Source of the DNA: a virus
Virus record (IMG/VR): IMGVR_UViG_3300008624_000009
Location: 1-62,365 of that record
Strand: one strand, 5' to 3'
DNA: 62,365 nucleotides
The translations under genes and the position numbers were made by a program. Below, piece by piece: positions 24,750 through 32,754 of the stretch (position 1 is the stretch's first letter; the number at the start of each line of letters is the position of its first letter). The notes under the pieces were generated by a model. It saw nothing but the letters and a program-made list of their open reading frames with translations. It was not told where the DNA came from and did no database searches.

Positions 24750-25832
24750 ATGGCTTATATAGGACGCGACGTACAGTATGGTACGTTAGAAAAACAGGAC
24801 TTGGTAGCAGATGGTTCGCAAACCGTCTTTACATTGAACTATGGAGTCGCGACTGCTGCAAGTTTATTGGTCTCCGTAGGTGGTGTTATCCAAGAACCTG
24901 ATACTGCTTATACTGTTAGTGGAACACAATTAACATTTACAGCTGCACCTGATGCAAATGATAATATTTATGTAGTTTTCTTGGGAAAAGAATTGATGGA
25001 TATGACAAAAAAAGAAATCTATTTCCAAACAGCTACAGGTGATGGTTCCAATGTCAATCCTATTACTTTAACCAATTCAGCTGAAAATGCTCATGAATTA
25101 ATGGTTATGCTCAATGGCGTAACACAAGTTCCAGAAACAGATTATACTGTTGATGGTACAACATTGACATTTACAACTGCACCAGCAAATGGTGTAAATA
25201 TTCTTGTTTATCACTTAGGATATTCAGTTGCATTATCTCCTGCTTCTCAATTACCAGCAGCTGGTACAACTGGAAATGTATTAACAAGTGATGGTACGAA
25301 TTGGTCTAGTCAAGCAGTTCCTGCTGGTGGTGTTGATGGAATTACAACAAGTGCGGCAGGTACAGCAATTACACTTAATGCAGATAATTCTGTTAATATG
25401 GGTAATCAACCATATTTTTTAGCAACAATGTCAGCTCATATGGAAACAGGTGATATTGCAGAAAATCAATATGTACCAATTAAGTATGATACAATAACAG
25501 ATTCTCAGGGTTCTGGTTATAATACAACAAATTATACTTATACTGTTCCTGTAACTGGTAAATATTTATTTAGTGGTTGTATTGAATGGGATATTTATGC
25601 AAATACACAACACGCTCATGCATGGTTATATACATCTAATCGTAATTATACAGTTTCTAGGTTAGAACCAATACACGCAAATATGCATAGATGGGTTCAT
25701 GGATGGGGAATAACCGTAGATATGGATGCTGGTGATACCGCTACTATGAAAATTTATTGTAATAATTGTGCTAATGCTTATAGATGGTTGTATAATACCT
25801 ATAACTTTTGGTCGGGAATATTAGTGGCATAA
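24750..25832 (+). CDS. Tail fibre with beta-repeat anchor and C1q-like head
   Basis: This fibre has 360 residues. Residues 1-18 (MAYIGRDVQYGTLEKQDL) match the start of the paralogue at 26235. Residues about 20-85 and 94-152 are two copies of the beta repeat (GSQTVFTL, VSVGGVIQEPDTAYTVSG, LTFTAAPDANDNIYVVFLG) also present in the gp7-position protein. After a linker with GNVLTSDGTNWSS, the C-terminal 135 residues look like a C1q/TNF-type jelly roll: PIKYDTITDSQGSGYN, then YTVPVTGKYLFSG, and a hydrophobic end FWSGILVA. C1q heads trimerise, which suits a fibre tip. The fold call is an inference. Confidence 0.75.
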   Translation: MAYIGRDVQYGTLEKQDLVADGSQTVFTLNYGVATAASLLVSVGGVIQEPDTAYTVSGTQLTFTAAPDANDNIYVVFLGKELMDMTKKEIYFQTATGDGSNVNPITLTNSAENAHELMVMLNGVTQVPETDYTVDGTTLTFTTAPANGVNILVYHLGYSVALSPASQLPAAGTTGNVLTSDGTNWSSQAVPAGGVDGITTSAAGTAITLNADNSVNMGNQPYFLATMSAHMETGDIAENQYVPIKYDTITDSQGSGYNTTNYTYTVPVTGKYLFSGCIEWDIYANTQHAHAWLYTSNRNYTVSRLEPIHANMHRWVHGWGITVDMDAGDTATMKIYCNNCANAYRWLYNTYNFWSGILVA

Positions 25833-25856
25833 CAACATAATAAGGAGAAAAATAGA

Positions 25857-26207
25857 ATGACACTTACAGATAGACAAGTAGCAGTTTTGAATCATGTTGT
25901 TATAGATGCTCAATCGTGGGCTGACTCTGCTACTGAAAAACAAATGTTAGACAAAGTTGCAAGATGGAGTTCTAATTATGATGCAGCAGTTTCTGCTGGT
26001 AATTATAAAACCAGAGCAGAAAGAGATACTGCTGTAGAACAAGAGGAACAAGCAATTATGGATAACAGACCATATAATGTAAAAAGGGCTGATGAGTATC
26101 CTGATTTTAGGGACTACCTAGATGCAATCGTAAAAGGTGATGATACTCAAAAACAAAAATATATTGATGATTGTTTAGCAGTTAAAGCTAAATATCCAAA
26201 AAATTAA
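25857..26207 (+). CDS. Putative fibre-assembly chaperone, 116 residues
   Basis: This helical, charged protein follows the C1q-type fibre after 24 bases (AAGGAG site). The C-terminal third (YPDFRDYLDAIVKG, then YIDDCLAVKAKYPKN) has the pattern of small phage tail-assembly chaperones, which bind fibre tips or tape proteins during assembly and often end in a 'KxKYPK'-like tail. The gene at 32447 has the same kind of ending and also follows a fibre gene. The N-terminal half has no recognised motif. The role is inferred from position, size and this shared ending. Confidence 0.6.
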   Translation: MTLTDRQVAVLNHVVIDAQSWADSATEKQMLDKVARWSSNYDAAVSAGNYKTRAERDTAVEQEEQAIMDNRPYNVKRADEYPDFRDYLDAIVKGDDTQKQKYIDDCLAVKAKYPKN

Positions 26208-26234
26208 TATCATATACTAACAAAGGATAATTAA

Positions 26235-27056
26235 ATGGCTTATATAGGACGCGACGTACAATACGGTACGTTAGAAAAACAGGACATAGTAGGTGATGGT
26301 TCACAAACTGTCTTTACATTGAACTATGGAGTCGCTACCGCAGCAAGTTTGATAGTCTCTGTTGGTGGTGTAATTCAGGAGCCGGATACTGCTTATACTG
26401 TTAGTGGTTCACAATTAACATTTACAGCTGCTCCTGGCGCAAGTGATAATGTTTATGTAGTTTTCTTGGGAAAAGAATTGATGGATATGGCAAAAAAAGA
26501 ACTCAGTTACCAAACAGCTACAGGTGATGGTTCTAATGTTAATCCTATTACTTTGTCAAATTCAGCTGAAAATGCTCATGAATTAATGGTTATGCTTAAT
26601 GGTGTAACGCAGGTTCCAGTAACCGACTATACTGTTGATGGTACAACATTGACATTTACAACTGCACCAGCAAATGGTGTAAATATTCTTGTTTATCATT
26701 TAGGTTATGCAGTTGCATTAGGTGGAAATCTTGGTGGAACAATGACAGCTCATATTATTCCTGATACTCATGCAGTATATGATTTAGGAACTGCTGAGAA
26801 AAAAATTCGTCATTTGTTTCTTTCTGATAATTCAATTTATATGGGTGAGAGTGGTGCAACTATTAAAGCAGAAGGTACTGCAATCGTTGTTCAAGATTTG
26901 AAAACAGGGGATTTACATTTAGATAATACTCATCGCAACGGTAATAGTGTAGATGGTACGAAAGGTTCTTGGACATTTGAAGAAGGAGCAGATGATTTAT
27001 TTCTGTTAAATAATGTAACAGGAAAAAAATATAAGTTTAATTTGACAGAAATTTAA
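26235..27056 (+). CDS. Tail fibre, paralogue of the 24750 fibre, different head
   Basis: This fibre has 273 residues. The first 150 residues are nearly identical to those of the fibre at 24750, with the same MAYIGRDVQYGTLEKQ start and two beta repeats, and the DNA is highly similar across this part. The C-terminal 115 residues are unrelated to the C1q-type head. They contain GTMTAHIIPDTHAVYDLGTAEKKIRHLFLS, a short collar-like motif common in phage and bacteriocin fibres, and end in TGKKYKFNLTEI. This is a clear case of one anchor with two heads. A strong hairpin terminator follows eight bases after the stop. Confidence 0.75.
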   Translation: MAYIGRDVQYGTLEKQDIVGDGSQTVFTLNYGVATAASLIVSVGGVIQEPDTAYTVSGSQLTFTAAPGASDNVYVVFLGKELMDMAKKELSYQTATGDGSNVNPITLSNSAENAHELMVMLNGVTQVPVTDYTVDGTTLTFTTAPANGVNILVYHLGYAVALGGNLGGTMTAHIIPDTHAVYDLGTAEKKIRHLFLSDNSIYMGESGATIKAEGTAIVVQDLKTGDLHLDNTHRNGNSVDGTKGSWTFEEGADDLFLLNNVTGKKYKFNLTEI

Positions 27057-27064
27057 TAATATAT

Positions 27065-27099
27065 GAGTACTAGAAGATATCTTCTAGTACTCTTTTTTT
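27065..27099 (+). terminator. Rho-independent terminator
   Basis: A perfect 28-base palindrome (arms 27065-27078 and 27079-27092, GAGTACTAGAAGAT and its complement) is immediately followed by seven T residues. In practice this folds as a stem of about 12 bp with a four-base loop. It ends the 24370-27056 unit. No TATAAATA lies between it and 34088. Confidence 0.88.
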
Positions 27100-27113
27100 A
27101 AGGTTAAATTATA

Positions 27114-28646
27114 ATGCCAGCAAAATTAGTACAGATAAGGCGAGGAACTACTCCCGAACATAGCGTATTCACCGGCAAACAAGGTGAGATCACAGTTGAT
27201 TTAGATAAGGACACTATTGTTGTCCATGATGGCAATCTTCAGGGCGGTTATCCTCTTGCAAAAGAAAATATGTCAAATGTTATTGGTAAGATTGGCATAC
27301 AGCATTTAAATCTTACCAGTACTAATGAAACTTCTGGACAAGTTTTAACGACTGATGGTAATGGTAATTTATTATTTGCAAATGATTCTACTGATGTAGC
27401 CGGTACTGCTATTGGTGGTGATTTAACTGGTACAGTTGGTAATGCACAAATAGTAGGAGATTCAGTTGGTATTAATGAATTAAATGTTATAGATGGTACA
27501 GCGGGACAAGCATTATTTACAGATGGTAGTGGTAATTTGAGTTTTAATAATGTTGTTACTGATCCAACATTAGGCGGAGCACTTTCTGGTTCAACATCAA
27601 ATGCAGTTATAAATCCCAATACTATTAATGGTACTCATATCTCTATGGGTTCTGATACTTCTGGTGATTTACTTTATTATAATGGTACAGATTATGTAAG
27701 ATTACCTAAAGGTACGGATGGAGATGTTTTAAAATTAGTATCTGGAAATCCTCAATGGGGTGAAGATTTAGGTACTGGTGGACAAGTATTTATAGAAGAT
27801 ACATTTATTGCTGATGGTACTGCAACAACCTTTTCTCCTTTATCACAGGCTGTTGCTTCTGTTGAAGGTATTATAGTTTTTATTGATGGTGTTTCTCAAC
27901 CAACATCTGCATATTCATTACCTACCGATACGAGTATTCAATTTAGTTCTGCTCCTGAGAACTCCTGTAATATTAGGATTCTGCATTTAGGAACACCTGT
28001 TCCTGTTGGCACAATCGCTGATAATTCTGTATTGACTAATAAAATTGCTAATAATGCTGTAACGAGTGATAAAATTCTTGATGGTGCTGTTACTGATGCT
28101 AAGATTACATCTGTTGATGCTAGTAAAGTTACTGGTTCATTACCAGCATCTCAACTTTCTGGTTCATTACCAGCAGGAATGGGCGGAGGCAAAGTTTTAC
28201 AGGTAGTTAATTTTGTTGATAATCAAAATTCTTCTACAACTAGTCAAACTTTTGTTGATACAACTTTGCAAGCAAGTATTCAACCATCCAGTTCTACCAG
28301 TAAAATTGCTATATTTTTAAGTTATTATTATAGTAGTCAATGGTATGCTAATAACACTAATGACCCTGGCCCGGTATTTCGTTTATTCAGAGATACTGCA
28401 CAACTATCACATGATATAACAGTTGGCCATGATAGTGGTGATTATAGTGCTGATGCAGGTCATGGATATTCATTTAATTTTTTGGATAGTCCAGATACTA
28501 CTGCTATGATATATTATTGTTTAAAATATAAAGCACAAGGTACTGCTGGCCCAGTATTTTATAATAGAGGTGCTCATTTAAACGCAACTCAACCTAGTGG
28601 TGGTACTGCTATTTCTTCTATAATGTTAGTAGAGATTGGAGCATAA
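27114..28646 (+). CDS. Tail fibre with Mtd-N-type N-terminus and beta tip
   Basis: This 510-residue fibre is the third with the Mtd-N-type start (VQIRRGTTPEHSVF, GEITVDLDKDTIVVHDG). It then carries GQVLTTDGNGNLLF and GGDLTGTVGNAQI modules, a single beta repeat at about 220-300 (FIDGVSQPTSAYSLP), shaft repeats NNAVTSDKILDGAVTDAKIT, and a C-terminal domain from about residue 355 (GGGKVLQVVNFVDNQ...SIMLVEIGA). That last domain is shared with the fibre at 31034, including SFNFLDSPDT. It appears to be a mosaic of modules found elsewhere in this region. It lies just after a strong terminator with no visible late promoter. Confidence 0.78.
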   Translation: MPAKLVQIRRGTTPEHSVFTGKQGEITVDLDKDTIVVHDGNLQGGYPLAKENMSNVIGKIGIQHLNLTSTNETSGQVLTTDGNGNLLFANDSTDVAGTAIGGDLTGTVGNAQIVGDSVGINELNVIDGTAGQALFTDGSGNLSFNNVVTDPTLGGALSGSTSNAVINPNTINGTHISMGSDTSGDLLYYNGTDYVRLPKGTDGDVLKLVSGNPQWGEDLGTGGQVFIEDTFIADGTATTFSPLSQAVASVEGIIVFIDGVSQPTSAYSLPTDTSIQFSSAPENSCNIRILHLGTPVPVGTIADNSVLTNKIANNAVTSDKILDGAVTDAKITSVDASKVTGSLPASQLSGSLPAGMGGGKVLQVVNFVDNQNSSTTSQTFVDTTLQASIQPSSSTSKIAIFLSYYYSSQWYANNTNDPGPVFRLFRDTAQLSHDITVGHDSGDYSADAGHGYSFNFLDSPDTTAMIYYCLKYKAQGTAGPVFYNRGAHLNATQPSGGTAISSIMLVEIGA

Positions 28647-28655
28647 CCTAGAAAA

Positions 28656-29768
28656 ATGTCAATACAAAAAGTATCAACTTCTATAATAGATGATAATGCT
28701 GTAACTGGGCCGAAAATTGCTATGGGTTCAGATGTTTCTGGTGATATTGTATATTATGATGGAACAGATTACGTTAGATTACCTAAAGGCACAGATGGAG
28801 ATACCTTAACAGTAGTGAATGGATTACCTTCATGGGGTAGTGGTAATGGTGGTGCATCATCATCAGATTGGGGAACTGGACAGTTTCAAGGAACACAATT
28901 TGGTTTTTGTACTCATGGTAATCATCCACAGGCAAATAACATACAAAAATATTCTTATACTAGTGATATAAATGCTGTTAATGTAGCTGATTTAACATAC
29001 GCTTGTCAAGCATCATCTGGAGGCAGAAGTCAAGATTATGGTTATGCAGCTGGTGGTGAAATGCAAGGACATCCAAATACCGATATAATTGATAAATATT
29101 CATTTACTTCTGGACAGAACTCTGATGATATTGGCAATCTTACTGTACCACGAGCTATGTGGGGTGGACAAGGTGCATCATCAGGACTTGCTGTTTATTG
29201 GCATGGTGGTCATGATGATCCTAATTGGAAGGTTATAGATAAACGAGTAACCTCATCTGATGGTGATGCGACGAGTGTCGGTGATTTATTCTCAGGAAGA
29301 TATGGTGCTGCAGGCGCTTCATCTAATACACATGGTTATGCGATGGGCGGTTGTCAGAACAACACTAATTTTCATAATTTAATAGAGCGTTATGCTTTTG
29401 CATCTGATGGAAATTCAGTAGATACAAATCGTGATTTGTACGAAGCTGTAAATTTGCCATTTGCTAGTAATTCGACAACACATATTTATGTGTCAGGTGG
29501 AATGTTGACTGCTAATAGTGCTTATTCTGAGAATGTTACAAAATTTGCTATTGATTCAAGTACTAATGCAGCAGATATTGGTAATCTTTCTGCTGGTGTA
29601 TCAGGTAATGGAGCGGGAACATCATCTACTACGCATGGATATTGTCATGGTGGTTATCCAAGTTACAGACAACTAATAGAAAAAATTAATTTTAGTACTG
29701 ATGGCAACGCTACAGGTGTAGGCGATCTTGACCTCGGCGTATCAAATAGTTCTGGTTCACAACACTAA
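28656..29768 (+). CDS. Six-repeat beta-propeller adhesin 1
   Basis: This adhesin has 370 residues. Residues 1-70 are an anchor of its own type (NAVTGPKIAMGSDVSGDIVY, then LPKGTDGDTLTVVNGLPSW). From about residue 85 there are six repeats with the core 'I-x-K-x-S-F-x-S-x-x-N...x-G-x-L' plus 'S-S-x-T-H-G-Y-x-x-G-G'. The repeat cores are IQKYSY, IDKYSF, IDKRVT, IERYAF, VTKFAI and IEKINF. This resembles Kelch-type blades and predicts a six-bladed propeller, probably a receptor-binding head. The C-terminus SSGSQH resembles that of other copies. GGAG lies rather far (14 bases) from the ATG. No enzyme residues were identified. Confidence 0.72.
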   Translation: MSIQKVSTSIIDDNAVTGPKIAMGSDVSGDIVYYDGTDYVRLPKGTDGDTLTVVNGLPSWGSGNGGASSSDWGTGQFQGTQFGFCTHGNHPQANNIQKYSYTSDINAVNVADLTYACQASSGGRSQDYGYAAGGEMQGHPNTDIIDKYSFTSGQNSDDIGNLTVPRAMWGGQGASSGLAVYWHGGHDDPNWKVIDKRVTSSDGDATSVGDLFSGRYGAAGASSNTHGYAMGGCQNNTNFHNLIERYAFASDGNSVDTNRDLYEAVNLPFASNSTTHIYVSGGMLTANSAYSENVTKFAIDSSTNAADIGNLSAGVSGNGAGTSSTTHGYCHGGYPSYRQLIEKINFSTDGNATGVGDLDLGVSNSSGSQH

Positions 29769-29781
29769 ACTATCAAACAAA

Positions 29782-31020
29782 ATGGCGTTACAAAAACTAA
29801 CATCTGGTATAATTCAAGATAATGCTGTAACTGGGTCTAAAATCTCCGTAGCAACTCCTTCAGTTGGAGATATTTTATATTATAATGGAACAGAATATAC
29901 TAAATTAGCTATTGGTGCAGAGGGAGAAGTTTTACAATTAGATGATGGTTTACCTGTTTGGGAAGTTAGTGATGCTGTACAAAGTGGTGCTATTCCTGGC
30001 TTTCCTTTTCATGGAAATCATTGGTTCTATGGTGGAAATTTTGGTAGTGTTACTGGTAATACAATACTATATCATTCTTTTACATCCGATAATCATGCAA
30101 TCGTAGGACATAATGCAGCAGTAGGTTCTACTGCGATGCCCGATATTAATTCAGCTATGTCTATGAGTAGTGCTACAGAAGCAGTTGTTACTAGTGGGTA
30201 TAGGGGTAGTGGTATTCTTGATGTTACAGAAAAATTTGCATATGCATCAGCAACAACTGCGATGAATGGTGCAACTGATATTTCTCAATCTTTTGGAACT
30301 CTTGGTTCACCTCCTATTTTTGGATCAGGTGGATATTCTTGTGAATCAGGAACTCATGGTTATATTGGTGGTGGGCGCTCAGGGGAGCTTAGTTCTTTTG
30401 GATATGCAGACCCTAATGCTTATGTTAGGAAATTTGAATTTGCAACTGGAAATGTAACAGTTGGGATTGCGACTCTTGAAGATGTCAAGACAGGACATTT
30501 AGCAGTTTCAAGTCAAACAGATGGTTTTTGGTGTGCTGGACATTATGGCCATGCGAATAGTCAAAACCCATATTCAACAAGGTCTATTGATAAATTTACT
30601 TTTGCATCTGAAAATATGCAACATAATTGGGATAGTTTATCAGATGATCGTATGAATGGTGCAACTGGGTCTAGTAGTACCACACATGGTTATATGTATG
30701 GTGGACATATTTGTTGTTACCAGCCGGGTGAAGGTACAGCAATAACTACGATAGAAAAATTTTCTTTTGCATCATCAGGACAGAAAACTAATCATGGTGA
30801 TATTTCAACAACAGTAGGTAGGTCTGGCCCGACTGGTGGACAAACACAAACTCATGGTTATGAAATTGCTGGTTATGAGTATGGTACAGGACTACTGCTT
30901 ACGACTGTTGATGGATATTCTTTTTCCAGTAATACAACAGCAACACAAACTGCCGATATTGGAATAACCGTTGATAATGCAGCTTGTGGATGTCAAGCTC
31001 CAACATTTTCATTTTCTTAG
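29782..31020 (+). CDS. Six-repeat beta-propeller adhesin 2
   Basis: This adhesin has 412 residues. The start at 29782 is chosen because it gives MALQKLTSGIIQDNAVTGSK, parallel to the start of the previous gene. A longer frame begins inside that gene. The short gap lacks a clear Shine-Dalgarno, so initiation may depend on coupling. The anchor is VGDILYYNGTEYTKLAIGAEGEVL (first half shown in the preceding paralogue as DIVYYDGTDYVRL). Six propeller repeats follow, with cores ILYHSF, TEKFAY, VRKFEF, IDKFTF, IEKFSF and VDGYSF. The C-terminus (CGCQAPTFSFS) departs from the G-x-Q ending of most copies. Confidence 0.72.
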   Translation: MALQKLTSGIIQDNAVTGSKISVATPSVGDILYYNGTEYTKLAIGAEGEVLQLDDGLPVWEVSDAVQSGAIPGFPFHGNHWFYGGNFGSVTGNTILYHSFTSDNHAIVGHNAAVGSTAMPDINSAMSMSSATEAVVTSGYRGSGILDVTEKFAYASATTAMNGATDISQSFGTLGSPPIFGSGGYSCESGTHGYIGGGRSGELSSFGYADPNAYVRKFEFATGNVTVGIATLEDVKTGHLAVSSQTDGFWCAGHYGHANSQNPYSTRSIDKFTFASENMQHNWDSLSDDRMNGATGSSSTTHGYMYGGHICCYQPGEGTAITTIEKFSFASSGQKTNHGDISTTVGRSGPTGGQTQTHGYEIAGYEYGTGLLLTTVDGYSFSSNTTATQTADIGITVDNAACGCQAPTFSFS

Positions 31021-31033
31021 AAAGAATAAAATA

Positions 31034-32419
31034 ATGCCAATAATTAATGTAAATTTAATAGATACTTTTGACCAATGGAGAATTAAGACTAATAATATTA
31101 GTAATAATTTTGGTGATTTATCCCTTCTCACTACAACTGAAAATAGTAATGTTGTATCAGCAGTTAATGAACTTAAAGGTATTGTTGATGCTGCTTCTAA
31201 TAAAATTTCAGAGATAGTTCAAGATACTTCGCCAGAATTAGGGGCCGATTTAGATTTAAATTCTAAAAATATTATTGGTACTGGTAATATTAATATTACA
31301 GGAACGGTTACGGGTACAATTAATCTTGGTGGTGGATTAACTGGAACAGTTGATAATGCTCAGGTTGCAACGGATTCAATTACGACAAATAAACTTGCAG
31401 ATGATGCTGTCTCAACTAGTAAAATTTTTAATAATGCTGTTACAACAATAAAGATGGCTGATGATGCAGTAACGAGTGATAAAGTTTCTGATCTTGCTAT
31501 CACAACTGATAAACTTTCTGATGGTTCAGTAACAGCTACAAAGGTTGCAACCAATTCTATTGGTATTTCAGAACTTAATGTATCAGATGGAAGTAATGGA
31601 CAATATTTATCTACTGATGGTTCAGGTAATTTATCTTTTATTTCTGATACATCTAATTTAGCAAATACACCTGTTGGTGGTGATTTAACTGGTACAGTTA
31701 GTAATGCACAGATTGCTGACGATTCTGTAACAGATACAAAGATTGCTAATAATGCAGTAACAGATAATAATATTGCTGATGGTTCAGTAACACATCCTAA
31801 ACTTGCTACGGATTCAGTAGAAGAAGATAATATTAAGAATAATGCTGTAACAACAAATAAAATATTAGACGGAACTATTACAGATGCTAAAATTAGTACA
31901 TTAGATGCTAGTAAACTTATAGACGGAACTATTACAGATGCTAAAATTAGTACATTAGATGCTAGTAAACTTACTGGTTCATTACCTGCGGGAATGGGCG
32001 GAGGCAAAATTTTACAAGTATTGGGTGCTGCTAATACAACTCAAGTTAGCTCAACTTCAACCTCTTGGGTAGATGCTTCTAATACTTTAACGATTAATAT
32101 TACACCAGCATCAACGAATAGTAAGTTTTTTATTACAGTAAATGGTTCTTATTCACATGGCAGTGGATCTGGATTGGGATATATGGCTACGGTGTTTAGA
32201 GATTCTACAAACTTAGGTGATGCAGATTATGGATTTACTAGTTATTTAGTGATTAATAATTCACCGGCAAATAGAACATTTGCTTTTAATTATCTTGACA
32301 GCCCTAACACACTCTCACAAATTACTTATCAGGTGAAGTTTAAGGTTGATAGTGGAACAGGAACTCTAAGTCAAAACGGTGCAACAAGTCATATAACAGT
32401 AATGGAAATTAGTGAATAA
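31034..32419 (+). CDS. Tail fibre with KIA-type shaft repeats and beta tip
   Basis: This fibre has 461 residues. The start at 31034 gives MPIINVNLIDTFDQWRIKTN, a typical marine T4-like fibre N-terminus. A longer frame starts inside the upstream gene and is rejected. Residues about 95-330 are shaft repeats of 10-13 residues (DDAVTSDKVSDLAITTDKLS) broken by GQYLSTDGSGNLSF and GGDLTGTVSNAQI modules. The C-terminal domain (GGGKILQVLGAANTTQ...ITVMEISE) is the same type as in the 27114 fibre, including FNYLDSPNT. Near residue 280 the shaft contains a perfect 18-residue duplication (a 54-base DNA tandem repeat). Confidence 0.77.
   Translation: MPIINVNLIDTFDQWRIKTNNISNNFGDLSLLTTTENSNVVSAVNELKGIVDAASNKISEIVQDTSPELGADLDLNSKNIIGTGNINITGTVTGTINLGGGLTGTVDNAQVATDSITTNKLADDAVSTSKIFNNAVTTIKMADDAVTSDKVSDLAITTDKLSDGSVTATKVATNSIGISELNVSDGSNGQYLSTDGSGNLSFISDTSNLANTPVGGDLTGTVSNAQIADDSVTDTKIANNAVTDNNIADGSVTHPKLATDSVEEDNIKNNAVTTNKILDGTITDAKISTLDASKLIDGTITDAKISTLDASKLTGSLPAGMGGGKILQVLGAANTTQVSSTSTSWVDASNTLTINITPASTNSKFFITVNGSYSHGSGSGLGYMATVFRDSTNLGDADYGFTSYLVINNSPANRTFAFNYLDSPNTLSQITYQVKFKVDSGTGTLSQNGATSHITVMEISE
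31867..31972 (+). repeat. Perfect 54-bp tandem coding repeat
   Basis: Bases 31867-31920 are repeated directly from 31921, identical to about 31971. In frame this encodes IDGTITDAKISTLDASKL twice. Complete DNA identity, in a gene whose other repeats have diverged, indicates a very recent duplication that lengthened the fibre shaft by 18 residues. Confidence 0.9.
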
Positions 32420-32446
32420 AAATAAAAATAAAACAAGGAGTAAATT

Positions 32447-32737
32447 ATGTATGATATATGTTCAGCGATATTAGCTATTAATCCTAATGCACAAGTATCT
32501 ATTGCTGATGAAGATTATGATAAAATCACTTGGCATGGAGATACAACACCTATTAGTAAGGAAGAAATCCAAGCTAAGCAAGAAGAACTAAAAAATAATT
32601 ATAATTCTAATCAGTATCAAAGAGATAGAAAACCTGAGTATGGTACATGGGAAGAGCAGTTGGATATGATGTTTCATAATATGGATGATTGGCGTGCTCA
32701 TGTTCAAGCAATAAAGGATAAATATCCAAAACCTTAA
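32447..32737 (+). CDS. Putative fibre-assembly chaperone, 96 residues
   Basis: This small acidic protein has a first half with beta-like character (NAQVSIADEDYDKITWHGDT). Its second half is helical (RKPEYGTWEEQLDMMFHNMDDWRAHVQAIKDKYPKP; only the outline is relevant). The 'Y..W.EQLDM.......W...V...K..YPK' layout is typical of XkdW-like phage tail or fibre assembly proteins. It follows the fibre at 31034 with an AAGGAG site, as the gene at 25857 follows its fibre, and both end in KYPK. It probably assists folding or attachment of the neighbouring fibre. The role is inferred. Confidence 0.65.
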   Translation: MYDICSAILAINPNAQVSIADEDYDKITWHGDTTPISKEEIQAKQEELKNNYNSNQYQRDRKPEYGTWEEQLDMMFHNMDDWRAHVQAIKDKYPKP

Positions 32738-32754
32738 AAAAAGGAAAATAACAA

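Noticed and set aside
20612-28646. Diversity-generating retroelement linked to the Mtd-N-type fibres
   Set aside because: The name comes from the Bordetella DGR target, but no reverse transcriptase, template repeat or adenine-biased variable repeat was seen here. Only the N-terminal domain type is shared.
30971-31033. Upstream extension of the KIA fibre gene (ORF from 30971)
   Set aside because: It reads through the end of the preceding propeller gene in another frame. The 31034 start gives the standard fibre N-terminus.
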